Origin: Dipteronia dyeriana
Taxonomy: Eukaryota; Streptophyta; Magnoliopsida; Sapindales; Sapindaceae
Direction: 5' to 3'
Assembly (NCBI GenBank): GCA_032871835.1
Contig: CM065297.1
Coordinates: 42,905,098 to 42,969,097 of the forward strand
DNA length: 64,000 bases
Below the pieces are notes generated by a model that saw only the letters and a program-made list of their open reading frames with translations, was not told the origin of the DNA and searched no databases. Positions 45,665-56,917 of the stretch are shown here, one piece after another; the first letter of the stretch is position 1; each line of letters begins with the position of its first letter. The translations under genes and the position numbers were made by a program.

Positions 45665-47781
45665 GACTATGAGAAAAGAAGAATTGTTCATACATCCAGA
45701 TATGTATGAGGTAGACACAATTCTTTAGTTAGTCTTGAAAAATATTCACAACATAAGATAAAGGTTGGGTGCCTTTATCTTGCCAAAGTTGTAGATTATT
45801 TTACTAGCAATTGAGTGGGATCAAATGTGTTATGATGAGTCTAAAATCATCAAAATGTGTTGTCTTTGGGCAAAAGAATCTAGTGCACTGTGTGCATTGA
45901 ATAGGATCACAATGAATACTTTATCTAGAACCGTCAATGGATAGAAGTTTTCATTTGAAGATAATCGGAAAGTCTATCTCAATCCTGAGATAAATGATGG
46001 ACTTATGGTTGCAAGTGTTATCATTTGAGCTATCAATGGGTACAATTATATAGCATTGTCTGTCCTCGATATTTAGGTGGTATTCATTTGTTAATCGATA
46101 GAGGACTTCATTTATAGATATGAACATCGTGGCTCCATTTATTAAATGAGAGTAGAATATCATCATATGGATGTTTTGAGGTATTGGATATTAAATCTTA
46201 ACGTTAAGTTTTAAATAGTGTCTATTAAAATATGGCTTTTGGACAAGTCAAAATATCCAAGTTCAAAATATAGTCATATGAGTAAATATTGTAACTTGGC
46301 GAGCTATAGGTGGTCTATGAGCTCTTGGCGATTACTGATACTCTTCATGAGGATACACTTTCTCCAATTAGGTTGTCTAGGGTATGAATGAGTAACATCA
46401 ACTTATTCTATCTTTTTTTAAGAGTTTAATTTTAGTTTTTTAGTGAAATGAACTATAATTAATATATCGGAACTAAGTGAATCGTTTGTTGACTGTGATT
46501 GGATTGTGTCTGTTAGAGCTTAAATTTAGATAGCCCTTCAAGATCCCCAATCACACGAACTTCCATAGATCATTTGATATATTCTACCGGACCAATTTAG
46601 GGGTCCATCTAGAATTGTATTAAGGCATGTGGACTTGTTTCTTTTGTAAGAATAGGTTTAGTTCACATGTGGACTTTTTGTTGAGGTACAATGGATTTAA
46701 TAAAATACGAAAAATAATATATTGGCCCATATATGTGTGTTGAGCGGCAAGGCTATTTCAAATAGCTTATTATATTGTTTTTTATTTTTTATTTAATTAA
46801 ATGGAAATTAAATAATTTGTTGATTAATTAATTATTCAATTAAAGGTCAAAATCTTTTTTCTAGTATGAGATGGTCTCCTAATATTATACTGTTTTTGGT
46901 AGTATAATTAATATTAAAGATTATATTTGATAAGTACATAAATTAATGGAATTATTTATCTAATCTAATTAGGAAATATTCTAATGAGTTGGATTAGGAG
47001 TCTTGGTGTAAAGTAGAATTCTTATTTGAAAAGGATTCTTAACTACCAAGTAAATCCACATAAGGAAAGGATTCTTGCCAACCAAGTAAATTCTTCTTAG
47101 GAGAGGATTTATGATCCTAAATATACCACCTCATAATTTTCAGCCAGTCCTATGATTCTATAAGAAATATTTTGGCCAAGCAAGGTGATTTTCTAAGATA
47201 GATTTTCGCCTAGCAAGAGAGAATTTTAAGGGAGCAAAATTTAGTTTTTTGCTCTGGAGCAAAATTTAGTTTTTTGCTCTAGACAAAATTCAATCAAGTC
47301 ATAAATAAAGGGTGTAGAATTCAGCCAAGGAGAAGAGAAAAGCGGAACGTTTTTGTTTTTGATAGTACACTAGAATCCTTTACAACAAAAGGGTTTTGGG
47401 TACAAAATCAAATCGAGTTCACGCTAGTTTCAATCAAGTAGATTGATTATTCACAAGTGACCAGACGTTCTATGATTTTTCTCTAGTAGGATTATTGAAA
47501 CTAGCAAAGAAATTGATTTTTTTTTGTTTCCATCCTTAGGTATACAACTAAAGAAAAGGAGCCCACACTCCTAGGTGATTCACGTTCGTGACTGGATTTG
47601 ATGATCTTACGGATTCAATTCGGTGCTTGTTCAATCGTCACGAGAAAAAGGTACGACACTTTTTTATATACATCAATCAATCCAGGGTTAAGGTTCTTGT
47701 TATTAAAAAGGGATTTTTTTTATTTATACTGAAACCCTAATTTCTAATTTTTACTCTTCCGCTGCACGTATTTTCCCTACA
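45665..47781 (+). repeat. Copia D 5' LTR, 5'-truncated
   Basis: Starts at about base 170 of the LTR (GACTATGAGAAAAG) and ends ATTTTCCCTACA. It keeps the ~78-bp stretch (about 46275-46350) that B's 3' LTR, C1 and C2 have lost. Near 47230-47290 a TTTAGTTTTTTGCTCT string is duplicated. Confidence 0.85.
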
Positions 47782-47783
47782 AT

Positions 47784-47795
47784 TAGTATCAGAGG
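47784..47795 (+). other. Primer-binding-site relic of copia D
   Basis: TAGTATCAGAGG, one change from TGGTATCAGAGG, at the correct position after the LTR. Confidence 0.75.
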
Positions 47796-48086
47796 CTTGT
47801 TACACCCTTGATTAATTGATGTATGTGTACGTGAATCTTTTTCTTTTATTGTACATATGCATGTTTTAGAAAGAGATGACACTCTAGGTATTCGCATATA
47901 TATTTACATTAGAATGTATGGATATATATATATGTTTTATGTGTGGCATGTATTGCTCAATTTTTGTCCCAGAATATCATTGTATTTTGGGATTGTAACA
48001 AGAAGGGTGGTCTATCATCGCCATAATTTCCTTCTTGGTAGTTGCTAAGTTTTTTATTTATTTTGTTGTTGTAATAAAAAAAAACT
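47796..48086 (+). other. Copia D leader remnant
   Basis: Collinear with about 32221-32540 of copia B, up to a poly-A and CTGCA stretch. It then switches to Sirevirus LTR sequence. Confidence 0.7.
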
Positions 48087-48391
48087 GCACCATGTTGTAA
48101 TAAAATAAAAAATAAAATGTATAGGCATACAGTAATATCTGTGCGTATGTTGATGTTGGGACACATATGGATGCAATGTGTGAGTGTGCCTAGGCCTTGC
48201 AAAAGGAAAGAGGTTTATATATACATATGATATGCAATAAAGATTGTTCCCTTGTAGCCACCAATTTACTTGAAATGTTGTCCAATTTCCTTTTTAACTA
48301 AATAAACTATGAATCCTCGACAACTAGTCAATACATAGGAAATGTTGTTCTGATATAGAATTATGTCAACACAAGACTCAAAAACCTAACA
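48087..48391 (-). mobile_element. Sirevirus-type LTR fragment (iii)
   Basis: On the minus strand it begins TGTTAGGTTTTTGAGTC-TTGTGTTG at 48391, matching the S LTR start (TGTAAGGTTTTAGATTTGTG at 58015). It continues about 300 bp, also matching 51560-51871. Its right edge is exactly an LTR start, suggesting that a Sirevirus inserted into D's interior and was then mostly deleted. Confidence 0.7.
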
Positions 48392-48508
48392 GATGATGTC
48401 TGCAGCAGATCCCTTTACAAAGGCTTTTCCACAAAAGAGTTTTGATGAGCATCTAGAGAACATGAGGATGAGGGATATAACACATTTGCTTTAGAGCAAG
48501 CGGGAGAT
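48392..48508 (+). pseudogene. Copia D RNase H tail and polypurine tract
   Basis: Reads ADPFTKAFPQKSFDEHLENM followed by RMRDITHLL and a stop, collinear with 19616-19709 of element A and 39030-39114 of element B. The GAGCAAGCGGGAGA tract follows and then the LTR start at 48509. These are the last residues of the polyprotein only. Confidence 0.85.
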
Positions 48509-50903
48509 TGTTGGGATGATGCTCGATAACAAGAGTATAATAATGTATTTGACAATCTTTTCATCTTATTAAAGTAATTTCTAGTTTAACAAATCTTACA
48601 ACATCTATAGTTTAATTGTTCTAATTATCAAAAGTAAATAATCTTAAGGTCAAAAGACTATGAGAAAATAATAATTTTTTATAAATCTAGATATATATGA
48701 GGTAGACACAACTCTTTAGTTATTCTTGAATAATATTCACAACTTAAAGATAAAGGTTAGGCGTCTTTATCTTGTCAAAGTTGTAGAATCTTTTACTAGC
48801 GTTTAAGTGGGATCAAATGTGTTATGATGAGTCTAAAATCATCAAAGTGTGGTGTCTTTGGGTAAAAGAATATAGTGCACTGGGTGCATTGAATTGGATC
48901 ACAGTGAAATAGTTTATATAGATCTTTCAATGGATAAAAGTTTTAATTTGAAGACAATCGGAGAGTCTATCTCAATCTTGAGATAAATGATAGACTTAAG
49001 GTTACAAGTGTTATCATTTGAGCTATCAATGAGTACGATTATATAGCATAGTCTATCATCGATAGTTTGGTGGTATTCATTTGTTAATCGATAGAGGACT
49101 TTATTTATAGATATGGACATCGTGGCACCATTTATTGAATGTGAGTAGAATACAATCATATGGATAGTTTGAGGTATTGGATATTAAATTTTAACGTTAA
49201 GTTTTCAATAGTGTCTATTGAAACATGGCTTCTGGACAAGTCAAAATATCCAAGTTCAAAATATAGTCATATGAGTAAATATTGTAACTTGGCGAGCTAT
49301 AGGCGGTCTATGAGCTTTTGGCGATTACTGGTATTTTTTACGAGGATACACTTTATTCATTAAGATTATCTAGGGTATGAATGAGAAATATTAACTTATT
49401 CTATCTTTATTTAAGAGTTCAATTTTAGATCTTTATTCGAAAGGTGCGGTCATGTGTAATCAAGACACGCGGGAACTCTTCGAAATACCTGGAATGGGCG
49501 GCCAAGGACTTGGGAATCCTTGGGCAGCCCTATTGGGGTGCGATTAGTATTCCATTAATAACTTAAGAATAAAATTTGCACATTTTATTTAAATGGCCTG
49601 TTTAATTATATTAATATATTAATATAAGGCAAGTGGACTTGTTTATTTTTTAGTATGAATGGGTCTAGTTCACATGTGGACTTTTTATTAAAGTCCAATG
49701 GATTTAATAAAAGAGAAAAATAATATATTGCTCAAATAATGGCCTTGGGTGGCAAGGGCTTATAAAATCGTCTAATATATTGTTTTATATTTTATTTTTT
49801 AACTAGATGGAAGTTAATTAATTAATTTATTAGTTAATTAATTAATTAAAAGTAAAAAAAAAAATCCTAGTAGGAGATGGTCTCCTACTGTTATAGAATT
49901 GTCGGTAGTATAATCAGTATCAAATACTTTATTTGATAAGTAGATAAATAAAAAAAAATTATTTATATAGTCAAATTAGGAAGTATTTGATATCTATCAA
50001 AACTCTAATTGACTATTCGTTAAATTAGAAAGTTTTTGATAAAGTCACAATTTTATTTATATTCAACAATTAGTTATTGGATAAATACACTAATGAGTTG
50101 GAATAAGAATCTTGGTGTGGAAAAGAATTCTAAAAGTTGTGAGGATTCTTGGGAACCAAGTAAATTCTCCTAGAGAGCGGATTCTTGCCCACCAAGTAAA
50201 TCCTTCTAAGAAGAGGATTTGGCCACCACTTATATATATCACTATAAGAGAATTCGGCCAAGGTGAATTTTTTGGTCTTAGAGAGAGAATTCGACATAGT
50301 GGTTTTAGTGAGAGAATTCGGTCATGACAAAAGTCTCACGAGAGAATTTAGCCAAACCCTAGAATATTTAAGAGAGGAAAATTCGGTTCTTGATCTAAAA
50401 AAATTCATTTAATTCTAAGATAGGTGTGTGAAGAATTCGACCCAGCATAGAGAAAATATGGAATGTTTTTGTTTTTGATAGTGCACTAGTATTCTTTACA
50501 TCAAAAGGTTTTGTGTACAAAAATCGAATCAAGTTCACGTGAGTTTCAATTAAGTAGATTGATAATTCACAAGTGACCAAATGTTCTTGGGTTTTCTCTT
50601 GGAGGATTATTATGACTGACAAAAGAAAAAATCCTCCAAGAGAAAACGATTTTATTTGCTTTCAATCCTCAGGTATACAATTCAAAGTAAATGAGCTCAC
50701 ACTCCTAAGTGATTCATGTTTGTGATTAGATTGGAAGATCTTGCGGATTCAATTCGACGCAACTTCAATCGTCACGAGAAAAAGGTATGATACTTTATTA
50801 TATGTTAATTAATCAATAGTTAAGGTTCATTATTTTAAAGGATTATTTTTTTTGAAATATGCCAATCAAATTTTTAGTTTTCGCAGCATGTTCTTTCTTG
50901 TAA
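48509..50903 (+). repeat. Copia D 3' LTR with a foreign 195-bp patch
   Basis: Starts TGTTGGGATGATGCTCG and ends near TTTCTTGTAA, a mutated form of the usual CCCTACA. Between about 49432 and 49626 the LTR sequence is replaced by unrelated, partly GC-richer DNA (CGAAAGGTGCGGTCATG ... TTAATATATTAATAT). It resumes at GGCAAGTGGACTTG. Confidence 0.8.
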
Positions 50904-51871
50904 GGACAACAATGCAAAGATTCTCCAACTCAAATCACTCATATCATATAAGAAATGAGGAAGTTATTGTGTTTGATAGTTGAAAGAATCCTAAGAAAAT
51001 TTTCTGCACTTTTTCTTCTTCAAAAGAAAATGAGAGGTACAAAGTATTTAAAAGAAAGAAAGATAGGGAAAGCGAGGTGGAGAGAGAGAATGCTCAGTTG
51101 GCCAATTATCACAAGGTTAGAAAGTGCACCTTCCTTTGAGGCTTATACGCCTCCACGTGAATGGGGTGAAAGTGGCAATTTTCAACTGTTTCCTCCTTTG
51201 ACCTTTTAGTACTCCTCTCGCCTTTCGTTCTCCGGCCTCTGAACTTTGAATTCAAATCCACTTTCAAATTATGAACCATAACTCTCTCACGGATATGGAT
51301 GTTAACAAAACTTTCACAAAATATTTGGAAATTGACTCGATATACAATGGCAAAAATGATGAACGTTAAACACACTGAATGTTTTGTAACTTCCTAATCG
51401 GAACTCAAAAACTAATATATGAGTAACTGAAATGACCAGAACTCAATAAGGAACATTATAAGATCATATTCAAGTTTGATATCCTAGAAAAATAAACAAT
51501 TAAATATTATAACATACAAGTTTGTTATTTCTTTGATATTATCCTAGAACATGCAATTTCATATAATTTGTCAATTTAAAAATATTGCATGTGTATACAG
51601 TGATATCTGTGTGTTGCGTTATACCAAATGAGCACCATGATGTAGGGACACATATGGGTGCATTGTTTTTGTATGCCTAAATGCCATGTAAGAGGAATGA
51701 GGTCAAAATTACCTTTGATATGTAACAATGATTATTCCTATTTGAAGGCTTCTCATTGTTGGACAAGTTTTCATTCTTTCTTGAAGCTTGAATCACCACG
51801 ACCTAGATAACTAATCATTACATGATAATTATTGTGCTGCTATTGAACTATTCCAACACAACTCATAAACA
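50904..51871 (-). mobile_element. Sirevirus-type LTR fragment (ii)
   Basis: On the minus strand it starts TGTTTATGAGTTGTGTTGG (51871) and matches fragment (i) at 28437-29430 in order, including GTGATTCAAGCTTCAAG, the ATCCATATCCGTGAGAGAG block and AGTTGGAGAATCTTTGCATTG at the other end. It is cut at 50904 by the end of copia D. The open frame at 51109-51375 (minus) is similar to the one at 28929-29159 only because both are the same LTR. Confidence 0.75.
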
Positions 51872-52415
51872 TAACTAGTTTATCAAGAGATAATCTCAAG
51901 ACCTTGTCAGGTTTACCCAAGAGGTTAGGTAAGGAAAACCCTATCAAGGTAACTGAACCGATCAGGTAAAACTAACCGATCAAGTTAAAGAGTCAGGTCA
52001 GGGTTGAGTAGCCAATCGATGTAAATACGATCTGGTTGGGTTAAGTAGTTGGTCAGTCAACCACACGTGGAAGATGCTAAGTCCAAAACAACCAAGACTC
52101 AAATATGTGGAGAATGAGTCTGACTTAAATAGGGAACCATGAAGTACACTATAATAAGGAAACAATTTTCTCTAGAGATACTAGAGTCCAAATCTGGTAA
52201 AAGACCCAATTAAATTAATGCGCAAGATATACAAAACATGAAAGAAAATAAATACGACTCTAAAAAGTTAGAGTCCTATTGGACTTCATCAACTTTCCTT
52301 AAAAACTTTAAGAACTAGGATTCTATACATGTATAAATATATTTTCAACCATAATTATAGAGATGTTAGTAAAAACATACAAAGAGCATGGGAGAGATTG
52401 AGTGTATAACCCTTT
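51872..52415 (+). mobile_element. LTR fragment, family T (copy 3)
   Basis: Collinear on the plus strand with 14870-15320: CCGATCAGGT-type short repeats (51957-52000), a GACTTCATCAACTTTCC block, a candidate TATAAATA (about 52342) and GGGAGAGATTGAGTG (52390). It stops at 52415 where LARD-2 begins. Confidence 0.65.
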
Positions 52416-53698
52416 TATTGAACAAAAATTTGCTCAAGGTGAGAATACCAGTTAACACCTTCAACCTGCCACCTAGATTGGTTGTGGGGGGTAGGTACTT
52501 CGTACCAAAGAGGTTTGAAAGAGATTAAGGGAAGATGAAGGAAGAGTAAGAATGCAAATAGAGAACTATTTTATTAATCAAGTAGGTGATATAATTCTAT
52601 TGGAAAGATCGTGGTCACGATACAAATTTGATCTCACTATGCTATATCTCTCTCTCTCTCTTTCTAAAAACTATTAGAGACGGCAAACTCATGCGTTTCG
52701 ATAAGTGGCTAAACCCTGTAAGAAAAAAGGTGGAAAAGCTCTACAATTGTTTCCTCTATTTTTTGATTTCTAGATCCTCATGGGAATCAATTTTGCCTTG
52801 CTGTCGATAGGCGATTTTTCGGTTAGATATGAGATAATCTTCTTGGAGAGAGTTTGGTCATATTTTTAGGATCCAATTACTTGCTGCCCACTCCATCAAT
52901 TCACAATCATATGAACACTGATATAGGCATTGTCGGAGTTAACTGGTCATTTATGGCGTTGTGAAAGGTGATTAGAGAGTTGACTGATCATTAATGGTGT
53001 ATTGAATGGACATTAAAGAGTTGATTGAAGGCGTTGTGAATGGCTATTAAAGAGTTGACTGATCTTCATTAACGGAGTTGATTATCTCCATTAATAGGGT
53101 TGCCAATCTCTATTAATGTCGTTGTGAAAGGTCAGATAGGTCAACTTTCTCTTTCACATTGCTAGGGGAGAATATGTTGATCCCATACCTTGTGGGCACG
53201 GTACCCCAATGTATCGATCTACTTTTGATGGCGTGGTGCTTAATCTAGCATGTTTGCACCTTCTTGGTATCATTCTTTCTACCTGACAGGGGAGGCATAT
53301 ATACTGGATTGGTCTTGGAGTGGTAACACGGTACTTGGGTACTGGGTTGATATTGTGTTACCTAGGTACCAGGTGGGAGGTACCGTGGTACCAGTTCCGA
53401 TTGATATCTGGAATAGGTGCAATGTAGTACTGATCTTCCCAGATGGTAAAGTGAATCTATCCTAGTACCTAGATACCATATCCAATTCATATACAAGGTA
53501 GGAGGTATCCAGTACCTAGATACCAGGTAGTAGGTATCCTAATACCTAGATGATATGGCATTGACCTTTCCTATATTGTGGTGTCACTATTACTTGGTAT
53601 CTGAGAATTGGTCCTGATCCGAAACTTATCGGGTATATACTTGATAGAAAATTATTCATTGGACCCTTGCAAAAGAAGGTTGTTAACAGAAGTCCCCA
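52416..53698 (+). repeat. LARD-2 5' LTR
   Basis: Aligns with 56918-58014. The first bases are TATTGAACAAAA where the 3' copy has TGGTGATCGAAA. It contains ~45-60-bp repeats built on CATTAAAGAGTTGACTGAT (52940-53130) and clustered GGTACC palindromes (53200-53400). The right end is set at GTTGTTAACA (about 53698) by analogy with the TTAACA end of LARD-1; it cannot be verified because the 3' LTR is cut earlier. Confidence 0.65.
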
Positions 53699-54389
53699 AG
53701 ACTTTAACATCGGTTCATAGTTGGAGTTGGAGTAAGGATCTATAATGCTTTATTTTATTTTTTTTGCTTCTTACTGGTAACCATTAATTAAAACGGAGGC
53801 TCAGACGGATCAGGGTTCTAGGCATTCCATCTTTAAGAATCTTGGTACTTTAGGCAAAATGATCTTGGTAGACAACTAAGGCCACTTACACACCAGGTCT
53901 TTACTCATAGGTGAATTATAGTTGAATTTGGGTACCTGGCCTTCTTGCAAAACAAAAGAGTGGTGGCGGACCACAGACGAGGATATTCCTAAGGTGGAAT
54001 TTCTGGCGCTCTAGCCTAAAAAAATTTGATAAGCGAGAGATGTAAGATATGACAAACCGTAGTACTCAATTATTTGGGATGAGGCTCTTGTGGCTAATAT
54101 GAGTATCTGGCATTCCTATTCCTGAAATCCTGGTACTCAAGCGAGTTGGGTCCTGGTAGGTAACTATGCCATCCAGACCTTTCCTGGTAGGACGTGGACC
54201 GACTAATGCAGGAGGATGGCCATTAGGTTGTCATTCCTATGTAAATGGTATCTTGGTACTTAGTCGATAGCACGATCGTGGTACCTAGCATCCCTGCATC
54301 AGGAAACCTGATACTTAGGTGATAACATGGTTGAGGTACCTATCGTCCCTATAAAATAAAAACCGATACTTAGGCGAACTTGATCTTGG
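53699..54389 (+). other. LARD-2 5' interior
   Basis: Non-coding. Short GGTA(T/C)C(T/C)-rich strings such as TTGGTACTTAGG recur through it. No primer-binding site is recognisable. Confidence 0.5.
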
Positions 54390-54760
54390 TAGGCAACTAT
54401 GCCATGCAGATCCTTTTTAGGGTGATAGCCAGACCAAGGCATCAGTATTGTCACTTGGCTGTGATGATCTCATAGTCTTGTAGGTAACTATGCACTTATG
54501 ACCAGACCCTTCTTAGGGGTGGTAGCCAGACGAAGGCATCAAGAATACCGTTTGGCTATTTTGGTCTCATGGTCTCACAAACAACCAAGCACTTATTACC
54601 AGACCCTTCCTAGGGGGGTCTCCGTACCAAGGGCATTAGGATGACCATTTAGTTATCCTGATCTTATGATCTAGGAGGTAACTATGCTTTTACACTCAGA
54701 TCTTTTTTGGTAGAGGGTGGTACCTAACCAAGGCATCAGGAATGCAACATGGCTTGTACT
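54390..54760 (+). repeat. LARD-2 class-1 tandem repeat
   Basis: About four units containing GTAACTATGC, CAGACCCTTC(T/C)TAGGG and CCAAGGCATCA, with anchors near 54395, 54483, 54590 and 54679. Same repeat as 8849-9240 in LARD-1. Confidence 0.7.
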
Positions 54761-55790
54761 GGTTCATGGTGATTGTGGCGAACTTCCGTGCAAAATATTG
54801 GTGATAGAAATAGACAGGTTTAGTTGGAGGAAAATGGAGAATCTTTACTGATAATTCAACTAGCGATACAAAATCTAGATGGTACAAGTACGAGGTTGTA
54901 CTGGTCGATAGGCAACCTCATTTAAGGAGCTTCTCACGAATTAAATCTCTTGAGATAACCTGGGATATGAGTGTAGATAATAGAGTGACAATCTATAAAT
55001 GAACTTTTTATTGTAAAAAGGATAAACTTTCTCATGTTGGGGTCACCCCCCTTCGCACAGGAGTACTGGAGAGAATAATGAGCTTCTAGTCCCTAGACAA
55101 GGGTCTTCAATAATCATAAAGGAGCTCGAGACCCCACTATGAACTAACTATGACCTAGATAGTTTACCGGGATGTTGAGTAGCTTGGTACCAGAAGTTAG
55201 AAACCACTTTGGAAGCCAAGGTGGGCACCTTCTTTGCTAAAGGACACTTCTGAGCTATTTACCAAGCAACTCAAGCTCTTCCACCTTCTAACCCGATCAT
55301 TGTTGACAGATGGGACCGGAAGGAGATCATGGAAAAGTAAAGGAGTTGGCTCAGTCCGCCCCTATTGAAAGCAGTCATTCATGAGTTGCTGAGTCCGCAG
55401 GTGAAGTTGAGGACTTGGAACCCATCTTTTGCCTTCATGTCAAGCCGTATTAGGGTAGAACTACCTCAGAGTCCCCTACTGTTGTAGTAGTTCAGGATGT
55501 GGGAGATGTTTCATACCTGTTTACCCCCCAACTGAACTTGTCTAGGAGAAAGAGGTCCAAGCCACTCATATTAAGGAATAGGAGGTCCAGACTGATGCCA
55601 TAGTGGTGGAAGATGTCCAGATCTATCTAGCAAATATGATGGTGGCCTAGGCTAATTCAGACTAATCAGAACAAGGTGGTGAAAGCTAGCTCTAAAGTAG
55701 CGGCGCTAGGTGATGATGACCCATTCTTTAACCGAGCAGTGGGATAAGAGAGGAAATAGTTACTATCGTCGATAAGACTAACTAGGGAGA
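54761..55790 (+). other. LARD-2 middle interior
   Basis: Non-coding stretch collinear with about 9280-10240 of LARD-1, including GAGCTTCTAGTCCC (55079) and GAGCTCGAGACCCCACT (55123). The segment at 55215-55640 may be the same coding vestige noted at 9931-10239, with stops in every frame. Confidence 0.5.
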
Positions 55791-56310
55791 TGGATTTTGA
55801 CCACGGTAGCTTGCTAGGGTGATGAATGGCCCGATATAAGTGGAGAGGAGCCATATGCATGGTATCGGTCCAGAAGCATGCTTGGGATCTTAGAAGACCC
55901 TATCAACTAAAATGAGGCTCTAAATCTACCAGGAATTAACCCGGAGCTCGGTGGCTCACTTGTCATTGACAGTCTAGGTACAAAAGTAGGGAGCCACTGG
56001 TCTTCTACCGGTAGTACTGTTCCAGAAACTTGCTTAGGTATGTATGAGGCCACAACAATTGTATGAAGCCTCTGGACTCTCCCCGAACGAATCAGGACAT
56101 CAGTGGCTCACAAGGGCGTTGGATGGCCGATATAAATTTAGTTGAGCCACTAGCCTGGGAGTGTTCTAGAGGCATGCTTAGGATCCTAGAAGTCCCTAGC
56201 AACTGAAATGAGGTTTTAAACCCTGCTGTTATGAATCATAATAGTAGTGGCTCACTTGGGCATTGACCGGTCTGGTACAAGAATTGAGAAGTCACTGGAC
56301 CTTACAGCAG
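55791..56310 (+). repeat. LARD-2 class-2 hairpin modules
   Basis: Four modules start near 55802, 55941, 56110 and 56243. Arms in the clearest are GGTGGCTC with GAGCCACT (55941 module, one G.T pair), AGTGGCTC with GAGCCACT (56110 module) and AGTGGCTC with AAGTCACT (56243 module, weaker). The 55802 module is degraded. Loop sequences resemble those in LARD-1 (GGGTGATGAATGGCCCG). Confidence 0.7.
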
Positions 56311-56917
56311 TGTTGTTGCTCTTATGATAACATAGTTGAGATGGCTTTTTAGGTATATGTTTTGACTTACTACATAGGAGCTTTTGAAGAGTGGATCCAT
56401 TGATATGTAGGTATCTGTATGAACAGATGCAAAATCTAATGGATCTGTTGGGTATGAGGTTTACTGGTAGCATAACAAATCTTTTGAAAGAAATTAGGAG
56501 AGACACAACTCTACTTCATTGGAGTCTTAGATGTACTGGAATGATTTTGATATAGAGATGTAGGAGAAGCGTAGCTGTACTATATATGAGATCTTGATGT
56601 ACCAGAACAAATCCACTATGGAGGATCAGAAGAAGTGTATCTTTACTGCACAGGGGCTCTCGATGTATTAGAGCAAATCTACTGTGGAGGAGCCTTCCAG
56701 GAGTCCCACGTACCATATATGCTCAAGAATAACAAAAAATCATCGAATGACAGTAACTTCCACACGTGGTGCATAGACAGTATATACTAATATGGAGAAT
56801 AGACATCATAAATAATGTATAATAAATCTATCACCTTAATAGTTTAAAGTCAAGGTTCATGTAGAAATAAGGAAGACATGTTGATCAAGTGATCTTCCCA
56901 CAGACGGCGCTAAAAAG
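56311..56917 (+). repeat. LARD-2 3' interior, class-3 repeats
   Basis: Units with CTTGATGTACCAGAACAAAT or CTCGATGTATTAGAGCAAAT recur about every 70-75 bp between 56510 and 56700. It ends with CTTCCCACAGACGGCGCTA directly before the 3' LTR. Confidence 0.65.

Larger units (their letters stand above)
45665..50903 (+). mobile_element. Copia element D, deletion derivative
   Basis: It consists of a 5'-truncated 5' LTR (45665-47781), a primer-site relic, about 0.3 kb of leader, a piece of Sirevirus LTR, the last ~30 codons of RNase H, a polypurine tract and a 3' LTR (48509-50903). Gag and nearly all of pol are missing. It is related to A and B but cannot encode anything. Confidence 0.8.

Noticed and set aside
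28929..51375. Similar peptides at 28929-29159, 51109-51375 (minus) and 58615-58839
   Set aside because: They mark copies of one Sirevirus LTR. The similarity is in the DNA on either strand, with indels between copies, so it is not protein conservation.
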